Below are positions 23,370 through 34,809 of a stretch of DNA of 64,000 bases, one piece after another. The notes beneath the pieces were generated by a model, which saw nothing but the letters and a program-made list of their open reading frames with translations, had not been told where the DNA came from and made no database searches. The translations under genes and the position numbers were made by a program. The DNA comes from Progne subis subis (taxonomy: Eukaryota; Chordata; Aves; Passeriformes; Hirundinidae). Where the stretch lies: NCBI GenBank assembly GCA_022316685.1, contig JAKJHU010000023.1, positions 6,001,192 through 6,065,191 of the forward strand, given 5' to 3'. Numbering within the stretch: the stretch's first letter is position 1; each line of letters starts with the position of its first letter.

Positions 23370-23873
23370 CCAATTTTTACATTCCTGAGGGCTGATGTAA
23401 TTATTTTCTCATGATATATTCTGTTTCTGTGTCTTTAAAAAAAAGTAGCATGGGTGGAGTTTGGAAAGAAATTATATTCTTTCCTGACACTCTAAGTATG
23501 TTATTGTTTAAAGAAATAATTAATTGCCTTAGGATGATATTTTCATTAGGACCTAGCTTAAGTGCCTGGTTAAATGTAAGAAAAAGTGATGATCAGGACT
23601 TCCATGTTGTAGACACTAAGAAGGAAAAGAGCTGTATTTCTCTAGACTGAATTTCAGCATGAAAGAGATCCAGAGATTCTTGCATCTGACTCTGTATTGC
23701 TAGAAAGTCATCTAGCTTTGATCTGCCAAGGGCAAATGATGGAGGATCTAATACAAGCTTTTGCAGAGCAATTTTGGAGGACTACTTATTTGGGTGAAAA
23801 GCAACAAAATTGAAAATAACTGAAATAACTTTCTATTTGTGACATGAATGACCTGTCAAAGGCATGCAACCTT

Positions 23874-23892
23874 AAAAAAAAAAAAAAAAAAA
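23874..23892. repeat. Poly-A run, 19 bases
   Basis: Uninterrupted A run. The flanking sequence is unique, with no retroposon recognised. Confidence 0.92.
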
Positions 23893-26800
23893 GTATTAAA
23901 AATTGAAAGTCTTGAGAAAGAGCTAGTAGCTTCAAAGAAGAATTAATACACAGATGTCATTTGGCTTCTGCTGTAGAAGACTTCTCATTTGTTCAAACCC
24001 TATACCCATATACCTTATTTCTAGACTAAACTGATCCAGTTTTAATTTCTATACTCTGCTTTTCCTACAATATTTTTGTCTTTTATATTATTTATTCAAC
24101 ATCAAAATAATGAGCAAGGATGTCTAATTTTGGTGTATGTGTGGCTTATAGGAGTTGCAGATTTTGGTTCAATTAGGTCATTCAGCACCTTCAATTCTTA
24201 CCCCAGTCAGGGTCTGAGGGATTAAAACCCACACAGAATTCTGAATTGTCTGTACTTGATAAAGAATATGAATAGGATAAACTTTTACACCAAAGATCAG
24301 TAACACTTCCTTCTCTTCTGTACCCTAGATACCTGATGTGAGCAAATGCCCTTGAAACAAAATGAGACTGAGTAATACAGCAGTAGGTATTGTGTGTTGG
24401 TTCACGTGCTCCTGGAGCATACTGGTACCCCATTAATCAGATGTTGCTGAGTTATATAACATCTATATATAATATATCTTTTTTTATTATTATTATTTTT
24501 TAATTATGTTTTCTGGACACCTATGTTGATGTTACTTTTTGACATCAGTCATGTAACAAACTGGCTTGTGCTTTCAATTTCATACCCATTAAAAATGGCT
24601 TAAAATGGGCTGCCCCTTTTGGGGAAAATCAGACTTTGGTTCAGCGATTTCAAAAAGCAATCCTGTTGAGAAATGCCAATAAACTAGAGAATCCTGAGCA
24701 TAGCAAGCCACTGCAGTGCAGAACATAATTCATAGAAAGCATTTGACAATAGCATTTTTGATGATTCATTCTCCTGACTCAGATGGGAGAAAGAACCAGG
24801 CATGGGAACAGTGCATTTGCAATAAAAGAATGAGAGATTGCAGGGGCACACTTGTTGTGATGACCCTGGAAATGATAGCAGGTTATTCTGGTGTCCATTC
24901 TGGGCCAGGCTGAGATGGGTCAGGGAGAGAGAGAGACACAGCACAGTCAGTAAATTTATGAATGCAATATAAATTATTGAAGGATGCAGAGAAAATGTCT
25001 AGCCAAGTATAGCTGATGACTTTTCTTATAAGTTTGTCTGCTAAAGATAATTTCACATGCTGTAGGGCATGCAGTATTATGTGACATCCTAATTTTTTCA
25101 TAAATTGTTCTGTGAGATGGGGGCAGCTCTGCACAAGATTGTTTCCATAGTGTTGTGTCTTGTATTTGCATTAGCCTGTGACTAACTCGCAATGAGGTCT
25201 GCTTGAAGCTTTACGCACTACTGAGCTGCAATAAAATCTCTCCACCCCATAAGCACTCTAGTGTCTGGCATTGTGATTGTTTTAATGGGATTTTTTTTTC
25301 TTGTACAGGGACTCCAGTTTGGGCTTCCCTTGTCTGGCCGCATCTGTCATGAATCTTGTTGGATTTGAGTAGGTTGGTGATGCCTCCCCTTTGTTGTACT
25401 TAGCTGAGAACAGCCTGCACGTTTAAAAGCAATGGGAAAAAGTGCCAGTATGCAGAAAATCTTGTTTTTCAAGGAACTCAGCTTAAAATGAAGAACACAG
25501 AACTAGTGTAGCTCTTGGTAACTGGATTAAAACTAACTACCTTCAAAAGAATTGCTAAGCAATGCAGTCTTCCCAAGGAGGGTCCTAGTTTGGAATTTTT
25601 TTATTTGAATTGGGCTGAGAGGGAAAGACATGTGCTCTGTGCCTGGGTTTGCAAATCTCATACCATGTGTAGTCAGATCAGATGTGCCTGACAGCCCCCT
25701 GCACACTGCTAGTGCATCTCTAGTGACATGCTGGGTTGGAGGCTCCACGTACCCCAGAAGGAGAGGCATGCCCTTTCAGTTCAGTCACAAGTGTTTTTGC
25801 TGTTTGCTGCTTCCTGCTGAGAAGACCTTCAGTAAGAGAGTAACCAGGTGTAGGATGCACAAATGTCTCAAGGCTCAGGCACAACACAGGGAAATGTGTG
25901 AGACATTTTCCACTGAGCCCCAGCTTTGCTGTGGATGTGGTTCCTGGCAGTTCCTGCGTGTGCCTTGGCTGCAGGTCAGAGCCACCTGTAGCTTGACTGT
26001 GTTGTGGGTGCACACCAGCTCTGGTCAACTGACTTGGTGACATGATGGCAGGTGTCCATCCCTGCCACTGGAAGAAGCTGGAGGTTTTCTTGGCCCTTAG
26101 AACCAACAGCAGTGCTGTGGACAGACTCTTCAGGTGGAGTGCGGGGTGCTGATGCTTTTTTCTGGCTGAGGCCTCTTTGCGCTGGCCTTCAGAGGTTTAT
26201 TTTTGACCAATGAAGCATAGAAAGGTCCTTGAAATTCAGGGAGAGTGAAGGAAGATGGGCTGATGCAGATTCCTTCCCATTTTCAATTTTGTTGCTTTCA
26301 CTGCTGCCTCCATGTATTTATGCATAATAACTTCACAAATGCCTGACAGTCCGTAAGCTTTACATCGTCTTTCTTTCAAACTTGGCCTAACCTGTCTGGG
26401 GAGTCTTCCGCAAGGCTATATGAGTCACATAAAGTAGCAATATGCTAAGTTAAATACAGTAAATGATTTATCTCCTCTCCCTCTGGTTTGTGTTTTGAAA
26501 TGTACGCTGCGCGGTTTGATAGCTTCCTACCACTGCTGCCAGGCCACCTGTCCTGCACCACGGCCAAGTCTTTGTCTCCAAAAATACCACTGCAGCTCAG
26601 ACAAACAGCCTGGCAGCCATGCCAGGGAAGACCTTTAAAATGATGATCTCGTATCGCCACAGTGGGAGAGAAAGATATATTACATGTCTGACCCAACACT
26701 TCAGAACTGCAGAGCCATGCCTAAAATGCATGTAGTGAGCTGATCAGCCCCTGGAAACAGGCATTGTATGGTTTAGTTAGCATAGTGCTACTGCTGTCTG

Positions 26801-26930
26801 TGGTATAGGCTGATTTTTTTGCCTGATTTTTGTTTGGTTTTATTTATTTATTTTTTTTTTTAAAGATTAAATTAGTGACTCACATTATTAGAATTGGTGA
26901 ATAGAATAGGTCTGTATCCATTGCCATAAA

Positions 26931-27397
26931 CCCTGGAGGGAGTCCAGAGGAGGGCAGCAAATCTGGTGAAGGGGCAGGAATGCAAGTCCTATGAAGAGCT
27001 ATGGGGGGAGCTGGGGTTGTTCAGCCTGGAGAAGAGGAGGCTCAGGGGCGACCTTATTGCACTCAGGAGGAGGGAATAGCTGGGTGGGGCTTGGTCTCTT
27101 CCAGTAACAAGTGGCAGGATAAGAGAAAGTAGCCTTAAGTTGCATCAGAGGTGGTTTAGCTTAGATGTTAGGAAAAAGTTTTTTCAAAGACAGGCTTATA
27201 AAATATTGGAAAAGGCAGCCTAGGGAGGTGGGTGAGTCACCATCCCTGGAAGTGTTCAAATAAGTGTTCAAATAACATGAGGATATGTGACATGAGGACA
27301 TGGTTTAATGGTGAAGAAGATGGTGGTGGTGCTAGACTGATGGTTGGAATTGATCTTAAAGGTCTTTCCCAACCATAACAATTCTATGACTCTGTGA
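26931..27397 (+). mobile_element. CR1 non-LTR retrotransposon fragment (3' region, plus strand)
   Basis: Sequence runs through typical CR1 3' blocks in order: gtccagaggagggca, ggggttgttcagcctggaga, accttattgcactc, gatgttaggaaaaagtt, gagtcaccatccctggaag, then ggtctttcccaacc and the terminal aattctatgactctgtga. The 5' end is truncated, as is usual. An internal 12-bp tandem duplication (agtgttcaaata twice at 27251-27274) is a private mutation. No coding capacity remains. Confidence 0.95.
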
Positions 27398-27803
27398 AAC
27401 CCACTGCTTTTTGTGTGCATATCCTTTATTTTTGCCTGTTACGGAAGATACTGGAAGTATATAATTCCATGTGTTGGCTGTGGATGGATGCTTGGGTTTT
27501 CACATAAGTAAGTTAAATGTAGACAGATAATTAAGTGCGTGTCCTGCTGAGATTTAGGTCTCCCAAAAGCAGTAGGGCTGCCTCTATGCTCATGTTTGGT
27601 TTTTGTAGACTTGACCCAGGTGTTTCCATACCCAGGCTAGCTGGCAGCAGCTGAGAGAATGGCAGCACCCTCACTGCACAGGACATAGTGCTGAGCCCTG
27701 GTGTGCCGTGCTGGCCCATGTGAGCTTACAAAGCAGTTCCTGAGTCCTTGTACACTCAGCTTGGGCTGGACACCAAAGAGCAAGAGAATGGAGTTGCAGC
27801 CAC
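27398..27803. other. Short non-coding stretch after CR1
   Basis: Unique sequence with moderate GC. Minus-strand frames at 27531-27919 are open but have no recognisable pattern. Confidence 0.45.
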
Positions 27804-28115
27804 TTAGGCTTTATTCGCTTCATAGATGGATGTAACAACTTTTTCTGCAGAGCCACAGGGTGAAAAATCCCAAGCGGGATGCAGCTCCTGCCAAGCATCC
27901 TTGTCCCTGGCAGCAGCATCTTCTGGTGTGCAATGGAGGGACTTCAAGGATGATTCTTCCTCACAGCTGAGCTCTGCACAAGGCAGTGCTTCACACACCT
28001 TCATGATGGACTGTCCAATATCCTCTGGGTCAAGGCCAGTACAGGTTGTGAGAGAGATGTGGTGGAGACCTTTTGTAAGAGCATGGCATTTGAGGGGATG
28101 ACGTGAGGGAGGCAA
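27804..28115 (-). CDS. Unrecognised minus-strand open frame, possible exon or relic
   Basis: A 103-codon minus frame, with a protein-like, Asp/Glu-rich composition in the middle. Within it, a donor-like site (AAG followed by gtgtgtga) lies just after a 71-base part beginning GTCTCCACC, but the acceptor before that part (gctcttacaaaag) is poor. The frame stops right after AATAAA-containing sequence. The plus strand is also open across the same stretch (27826-28101), which weakens the coding argument. I do not recognise a family. It could be a terminal exon, an old pseudogene or chance. Confidence 0.18.
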   Translation of the reverse strand: MPPSRHPLKCHALTKGLHHISLTTCTGLDPEDIGQSIMKVCEALPCAELSCEEESSLKSLHCTPEDAAARDKDAWQELHPAWDFSPCGSAEKVVTSIYEANKA

Positions 28116-31100
28116 AGTACCTCAAGTGTCTGCCTACGTGCAGATAGGATAGGGAAGCACGTCTGTTAAAACAAAAGGTCTCGGTTGCTTGTTTGGTTTT
28201 AAGGAACTTTCCATCCTCCCATTGAAAGAAGCCCTTGGGGTGAAAGGAGTGCAGTTGTGAACTTAGTATTGTTGGCGTCTGTTTCTACCAAGGTTACATA
28301 ATTGCTGTTTTCCTGGGAAATGAAATCATGGAAGTGAAAAAACTAAATTCGCCAGAGCATAAGCAGGCACAACTTTGATTTCAGGCACCTGTCTGTGCCA
28401 GTATTTAATTTGGCACAGGAAATGTAGCATCAAAGTGAATATGAGCAAGTAGCACAGAAATAATGGCACAACTGGCATTCAGACACTGAGATATGAGAAC
28501 AAACACATCCCTCCCCAGCATGGGAAACTTCACAGTACATGGTGTGTATGGGGGACGAGGCCAACGACAGAAGCAGGCAAGGAGACTCCTGTGCAGCAGG
28601 AATGGTGAGGAGGCTGGAAAATACTCTTACAGAATTCCAATGAACCCCATCTTAAATGAATTGGATGGAGAAAAGGGCAAGCTGCAGCCAAAGAAGAGAA
28701 GCTGAAAGGCTGTAAGGCCTTTCCTCTGTCTCGCCTTAGTAATTATCTCTTGTTTGCAGAGCTTCCATTAATTGGAATGCATTTCCTAATGAAATTAGGC
28801 TGCCAGCCAGTATTCAAGTCTTTTTACTGCTAGGGAGAATTTGTTCTTTGAACAACTCAGCCATTGATTTTTATTTGTGTTTTCATTAATCATGAGACTG
28901 TTATGTGCCAAAAATTCCACGCTCCATCATATTGCCTTGGACAGTCTGAGTTATTTGATTTATTCCCTTGCTCCTGTGTCTCAAAAATGGAATTCTACAG
29001 CAGTGCCCCATTTGTAGTTACTTCGTTGTATGGTTTCCACACATCCCCTTTTTTCTTTTTTAACAGTTTGCCTTCCTTTTAACTACCTGTCTGTTGGGAC
29101 AGCAAAGACATTAAGCATTCTAAATTTAAAAAAGGGAAAAGGGCTTAAAAATTGGTATCAGTGACTTTTGTATTGTGGCATTTCTGAATTTAAAAGGATT
29201 CTCAAACTTTTCTTGTTTATGTGTAGCACAGGAATTAGTTCAGAGGAGTGCATTTTGATGAGACCTTTGACAAAGTGAAACTGGCAACAATTTTGCTGGA
29301 AGGGCAAAACCCCTGTTCAGACCTCAGATAGTCTTTGAACTGTACTTTGCTTCTTTCTTTGAAGAAAGGTGGGATTGACAACATTGCAGCATTATTTGGA
29401 TGCAGTGCCTTCACTCTCACAGCCAGGTCAGGCCTAGGTATTGCTGCTGTGCGTGAACAGCCTTGTCAATCTTACTGGGTAGGATATGGTTTGATATATG
29501 GACAGTATCTGCATAGTACCTCATTTGTCAGGCTGCATTACTTCCAAGAATTAATCTTTCTCTTACATCCTCACTACAAGATAAATATCTGTACTGATCA
29601 TCCTCCACAGCAAATATGAATCTTATAAAATGCATGCAGCCATTTTACAACAGGCTTTAAGTAATTGATCTGCTGATCTCCTTTCTCATTCAGCACATGG
29701 GAAGAACAGTGAGCAATGCTGAAGGTTACATGGAGAGGAAATGGTTCGAGTTACCTCCAGCTCAGAATGATTAAAACCATGAGACTGGCTTTAAAATTAG
29801 TTTGGAAAAGCAATCTGCTTAAGGTTCATCTTAGTTTCTTTCATATCTTAGACTTAAATGAATGCACACAATTTACCTTTACAGATTTGTAGCAAGACAT
29901 TCTAGCATTAATGGTTGTGAATTAAATCTTAATCACCCACCACCTACAGCAGCTGGAAGCAGGGCCGGAATTGGTAGTATAGGACCTATGAGTGAAAAAG
30001 TGAGAGAAAAAACCCGGTAGGACTCTGCAATTTTTAGGACTTTTTAGGACGGCAGTCACTTTCTTCAGCAGTGACATTTTTTCTATAACTTATTACAGCT
30101 CTAAATTGTGTGTGTGTATTAGACTGTATGCAGGCAATTGGTATTACTTCAAGAAAAACAGTTTTCTTAGGTTTAGTTAAATTCTTTCTCCTTGTGATTC
30201 GAGTGGTTTTATTTCCTATCCAGAAAGTAAATAGTGCAGTAGTAGTCATCTTCAAGAGACAGGGTGTTAGTGTGACAAATCACACTGAGAAATTTTGCTG
30301 AGAACCCCTTAATACCTTGTATGTTATGGATGGTGTGAACAATTTAGTGGTGTTGCAGCACATACTTATTGGTGAGAAGGTCAGCCAGAGTCCCTCAGCT
30401 GCTGGGGTGGGGCTGTAGGCTCTGTGCAGCTATGATAAAGTTGTGTGTACAGGGGGATGTGCTTCAAGAAGGACTAATGGACTGGTTTAATGGGATGTTC
30501 AGTTAGTTCACAAAGAGAGGCAGCCCTGAGATCAAAAGAAAGATGTTTCTGCAAGTATTGGAACAAACAAAAGAGGCTTTAGGGCCATATTTCACTGGAA
30601 AATGATAAAAGACACAGTGCTATGGAGGGTAGTGTTGTAAAGGGAAAGAAACAAAGGCACTTATATTTGCATCAGGTTGTTCTAACTGCTCTCTGAAGAC
30701 ACACAATAGAAATCTTCCCTCTTCAGCTGTATGGGCCACTTCTGGCAATCACTTTGAAACAATGTTATTATCAGATACCAAGAGTACAATATCAGAACTG
30801 CACCAGATATTACAGCATCTTGAGTGGGTTTTCTGGTCATACATTTATACAAACATGGGTGGCATTTTCCACTAGCTCTGGAGCTGAACAAACTCTCCAT
30901 TGCAATGCTCTCTAACAAATCCTGGCACATCTGTGAAATTTTCAAGTAAGTGTCTTAGTCAGCCAGTTCTTTAGGTTATTGATTACTGACCAGATAATAG
31001 TCCTTAGCACACTTCCTATCTATAATGAAGAAGATATTCTATGTATTTCTTTGTGTTACTAATTTCTTTCTGGTCTTGGGATGTTGTAGAAAATCTAGCA

Positions 31101-34100
31101 GGCTGTAGCTTATAGTTGTAGTCTTTTCCTGCAGGTTATAAAGCAAACGAACTGGCCACCTCCATTCCTGAAATTGCAGCAACAAGATCAGAGAGGGACA
31201 CAAGATTTTCAAGGATTGTATCCCTCTGCATCTACAGCTGTTACCTGATTTTTCTCCATTCACAATGAAATGACTACAGAAAACAAGGTGTTACAGATGC
31301 AGAAGAAAATAACTGTGGGAAGAACATGTAGATCCTAGTGAGGATAGAAATATATTGCCACTGGGGAATGTGCTGGTTTGTGGTATTGAAATGATCAACT
31401 CTCTCTTTAGGCTCTGAAATTCCATGACTACTGATGTGTTTATAAGAGCAGTTTCTGCTCTCTCCACTGACAGCATTGTACCTATCTTAAATATGTTATG
31501 CATAAATGTGGGAGAGAAATACAGATGCACACAGCATGCAGGTGTCTGAAACTGCATTGTGATATTCCACTAGCATATGAACACAGTACCAGAATGAGAT
31601 CATGTGTGACTGTTGGAATGTTTGCTTTTCCCAGCAAAACATTTATTTGCTTTTCACAGTTGTCAATAAATGGGGAAAGGATGTAGATTTGTGTTTTGCC
31701 AGCCCATCTTTCCCACGAGGTGTTTATCTTTTATAAATAAAACAACAAAATAGACCAAAATACATTGTTTTGACACAGTGCCTGATTATAAGAACATGAA
31801 GTTGAAGTTAAGAAGATTCAAGACCAGGCTGTCCTGGGGAGGAGCAGCTGCCACTTTCTGTTGCAGAGCAGAGTACAAGAATGCCCCATGGCATTGCAGG
31901 GAATGGCAGGGGTCCTGTGGGATCATCTGCAGCAAAGGATCAGGTGCACAGAGCTTGGCATCAAACTCAACTTTCATTTCTGGGGACTCTGCTGATGCTG
32001 TTATGGCAAGAGCCTCATCTCCTGGTTCTCCCAGCCTGAGAGATATGCAGTTAATTTTTAAATTGTTGATAGTTCCTGCACCTCTATCTTCTTTTATGTT
32101 GTAAAACAACTGTCTCTACTTGCAGCTCTTTCCCACTGCCAGTGGTTAAGTGACAGTGACAGTGGGTGATGGCAGTGTGTTAGTCTATATTTTGGTAAAG
32201 AACCTTAGTACAGACTCATCAGGGGAGCAGCAGCTTTATCTTTGCTGAGGGAGAAAGTGTGACAATAGTGCTGGAAGAGTTCTGGGTTGAGCTTTGATGA
32301 ATGGAAAACAGAGACTTGAGAGCTGCCCCAGGACACCTACAAAGCATTGTGTGTTACCTGGCCGGGCTGTTGGTATTGATCTGTGTCACAGGCAGTGGTT
32401 GCAAGCTATGTATCATTCATGTGATCTCTAGGCTGACCAAAAAGTGTACACTGCACCATGACCATGTATATTCTTCACTTTCTAGCATGGTGTCCAGCAC
32501 AGCTGTGACTGGTGCCAAAAAGCTTGGGCAGCTTCTGGGAACCAGGAGAAATATTTGAGAAATAAATTTATCAATAGATAAGCCTGGACACACCTATCTT
32601 ACAAACCTAAAATATTTCATACTATGGGAATTCTTTTGAGGCTAGTGATGCTAGAATGGTGTTTTCACTGGAGACAAGACATGATATGGAGGAAATTTTC
32701 TTCCTTGATGATGCTGATTGGCTCCAGACTGCTCCAAGTCATGCTCACTGGGGAGAACAGCAGCTCTTTAGGTATTACTGAGAGGTGTAAGGTTGCTTCT
32801 GAATTTTCATGCTGCAGCTCTCTGATGCCTGTTCATGTTACTTGTTTTCCCTGTGATTGCAGTCTCCCATGCTGCACTGTGTTGTCCCACACATGTATAT
32901 GTGTGTCTGAACAGCCACTGTGGCTCACAGACAGAGCAGCTTTTTGAAACTTAACTGGTCATCAAGCAGCAAAGGTTTTGAATGAAATTAAAGATGAGAT
33001 GAGGGCTGAATTTCATTTTACACTGGAGAGCCCCCTTCCACTGCTGGAACCTTTTGCATGCATGGGTTTCAGGCCATCCAGACAATGGCCCCCTTTCATT
33101 TGTTTTGCTCCAACATTTTAAGTTGTAATAATTTCAGAAGATTAAAACTGTGTGTTTTAATGCTTGCTCAGAGAGTGTTTCACAGGCCTCCAGAGAGTGT
33201 ATGTATGGACTAGCAGATCTGGGCTAGACTTAAGAAGAATGCTGAGCAGCACGGAAATGTGGGAAACCAGAAATATGTTCAGACACATTCATGGTTTGTC
33301 TGAGTGTCCCCTGTGAGACAGGAGCCAAGGGTTTCCTAGGCTTATGCAAAGATTGTTTTGGTACTACAGCACAGAAGGGCTGAGTCTGCTGCCTGTGCCT
33401 GTGTGTGTGCACATACACGAGCTGTGCCAGAGCCAATAGGCACTGTCTTTTAAACCTTGCCATGGATAAAGAAATAGTCTTTGAGGTTTTTCTGCAGTCC
33501 CACAGCAGAGAATTTCTACTCCTGTAACCCTTATTTTTCTTCTTGGAAGGGGTTGGGTTAATGTGTAATGCTCTGTTATCAGGATTACATGCTGATACAG
33601 CCTTGATAGCTTTCTCTTTTTAATTTCCTGTGTTAGCTTCCTGTGGAAGCTACAGCTTTGAGTGGCTGATGTGTCCATTTTGTCCACTCATTCACCACTT
33701 TATATCCCTTCTCCTCACCACCCATTTTCTGCAATGTAAGAAGGTTAAACTCCTCCAGGGCAGAGAAGACATGACAAAAACAGCAGGCAGCAGGTTATAA
33801 CTGGATTCTAGATGTTTTCTCCTGGTATTTTTGAAAGTGTTTCCTCTGGACTTCATGGAATGCTGGATACCTCACTGCCAGGATTTTTCCCAGAGAGGAG
33901 TGCTAAACTTCATCTCTCTTTCCAGGCCAGGCAGCAAGGATTTAGTACCTGTGGAGTAGGACAAGACTGAGCAGCACATAATTTTTCCTATAATTCATTC
34001 ATATGAATTACGTTGAGAGGCAGAGTTATGTCTCTCAGGAATGTGGTATGAACCTGCTATGGTAGGAGCTATGCAGCTTCACTGATAATGATCCATGTCA

Positions 34101-34673
34101 GAAGTGTCCCTGTATTTTCCCTGGCTCAGATAAGTCATGGTGTTATAAAACTGATTCCTCTTGGCCGTCTTCCCCAGACAGCACACAGCTCTATGGGCGG
34201 GGGCTGCTTTGTGTCTCGCACCTCTCATCCCAAATACTTTTTAATTTCATGGACTGGATTATATCTGAGCCTCTTCCCTTTTTCTTCAGTGAAGCAGCCC
34301 CCCAACAGTCCTCCATGAAGTTCAAAGTCCTGCCTCTTTTTCTGTGGCAGAAGGAAAGCACTGCTGCCCCACAGACTTCCTTGCTCATGGCTTTGGCAGG
34401 CTGTGTGCAAAGGAACCAGAAGGAGCTGCTCTCATTCCCACTTCATCATCCTTTGTCAGCTGGTGGGAAAAGGCTCTGTGCTCCTGCTTGGGAGGATCAT
34501 GCAGGCACTTGAGCAGGGTCCGCAATCCACGCTATAATCTCTCCCTGCCACTGTGTCTGCTGATGGCAGGAGACCTCCCTGTTCAGTGGTGTGAACTAGA
34601 AATAACATAAATCCATCTGCAGCAAGGCATGGCTAAGTACCATGGCACCTCTCCCTGCAGGGAAACTGCTTAC
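28116..34673. other. Long non-coding stretch
   Basis: No gene or CR1 fragment was recognised in 6.5 kb. A homeodomain-motif-rich block lies at about 28741-28900 and a 10-bp tandem duplication at 30031-30050. Facing open frames at 31778-32109 (108 and 107 codons) and frames near 32301-32947 and 33230-33687 show no domains. The rest is AT-rich unique DNA. Confidence 0.5.
30031..30050. repeat. Two-copy 10-bp tandem duplication
   Basis: tttttaggac occurs twice in perfect tandem. A third partial match (taggac) lies 14 bases upstream. Confidence 0.95.
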
Positions 34674-34752
34674 CTGTGAATTGTGTCAAGGAATAGTTAG
34701 TTGGAGGGGTGGTCCTGGCATCAAAGTGCATCTTTTTTGGTGTCTGTGTAGT
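34674..34752 (-). CDS. Candidate internal exon, minus strand, unrecognised
   Basis: Read on the minus strand, a good acceptor (tcccctgtatcattcag) precedes 79 bases that end in ACAG followed by gtaagc, a near-consensus donor. One frame is open from the acceptor: 26 codons plus one base, mixed polar and aromatic residues beginning TTQTPKKMHFDARTT. It enters at phase 0 and leaves at phase 1. It lies within an 82-codon minus frame (34633-34881). No domain is recognised. A competing plus-strand acceptor-donor pair (34752-34809) overlaps it at one base. Good splice signals make this one of the better exon candidates, but no homology can be claimed. Confidence 0.28.
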
Positions 34753-34809
34753 CTGAATGATACAGGGGACTGGATGAGGATGGGACAAGTGGTTTCCCTC
34801 TGGGGAGAG
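34752..34809 (+). CDS. Weak candidate plus-strand exon, unrecognised
   Basis: A plus-strand acceptor (tttttggtgtctgtgtag) precedes 58 bases ending in GAG followed by gtgagc. One frame is open (19 codons after one leading base). It abuts the minus-strand candidate at 34674-34752, so at most one is likely real. No family is recognised. Confidence 0.13.

Larger units (their letters stand above)
22451..26930. other. Non-coding AT-rich DNA
   Basis: No gene was recognised. The stretch contains a 15-bp two-copy tandem repeat (tttatgccatttt units at 23281-23310), a T22 run at 23348-23369, an A19 run at 23874-23892 and a TAT-rich patch near 24455-24505. Overlapping open frames on both strands at 25630-26106 (136 and 128 codons) coincide with a locally GC-richer patch and show no domain. 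Confidence 0.5.
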
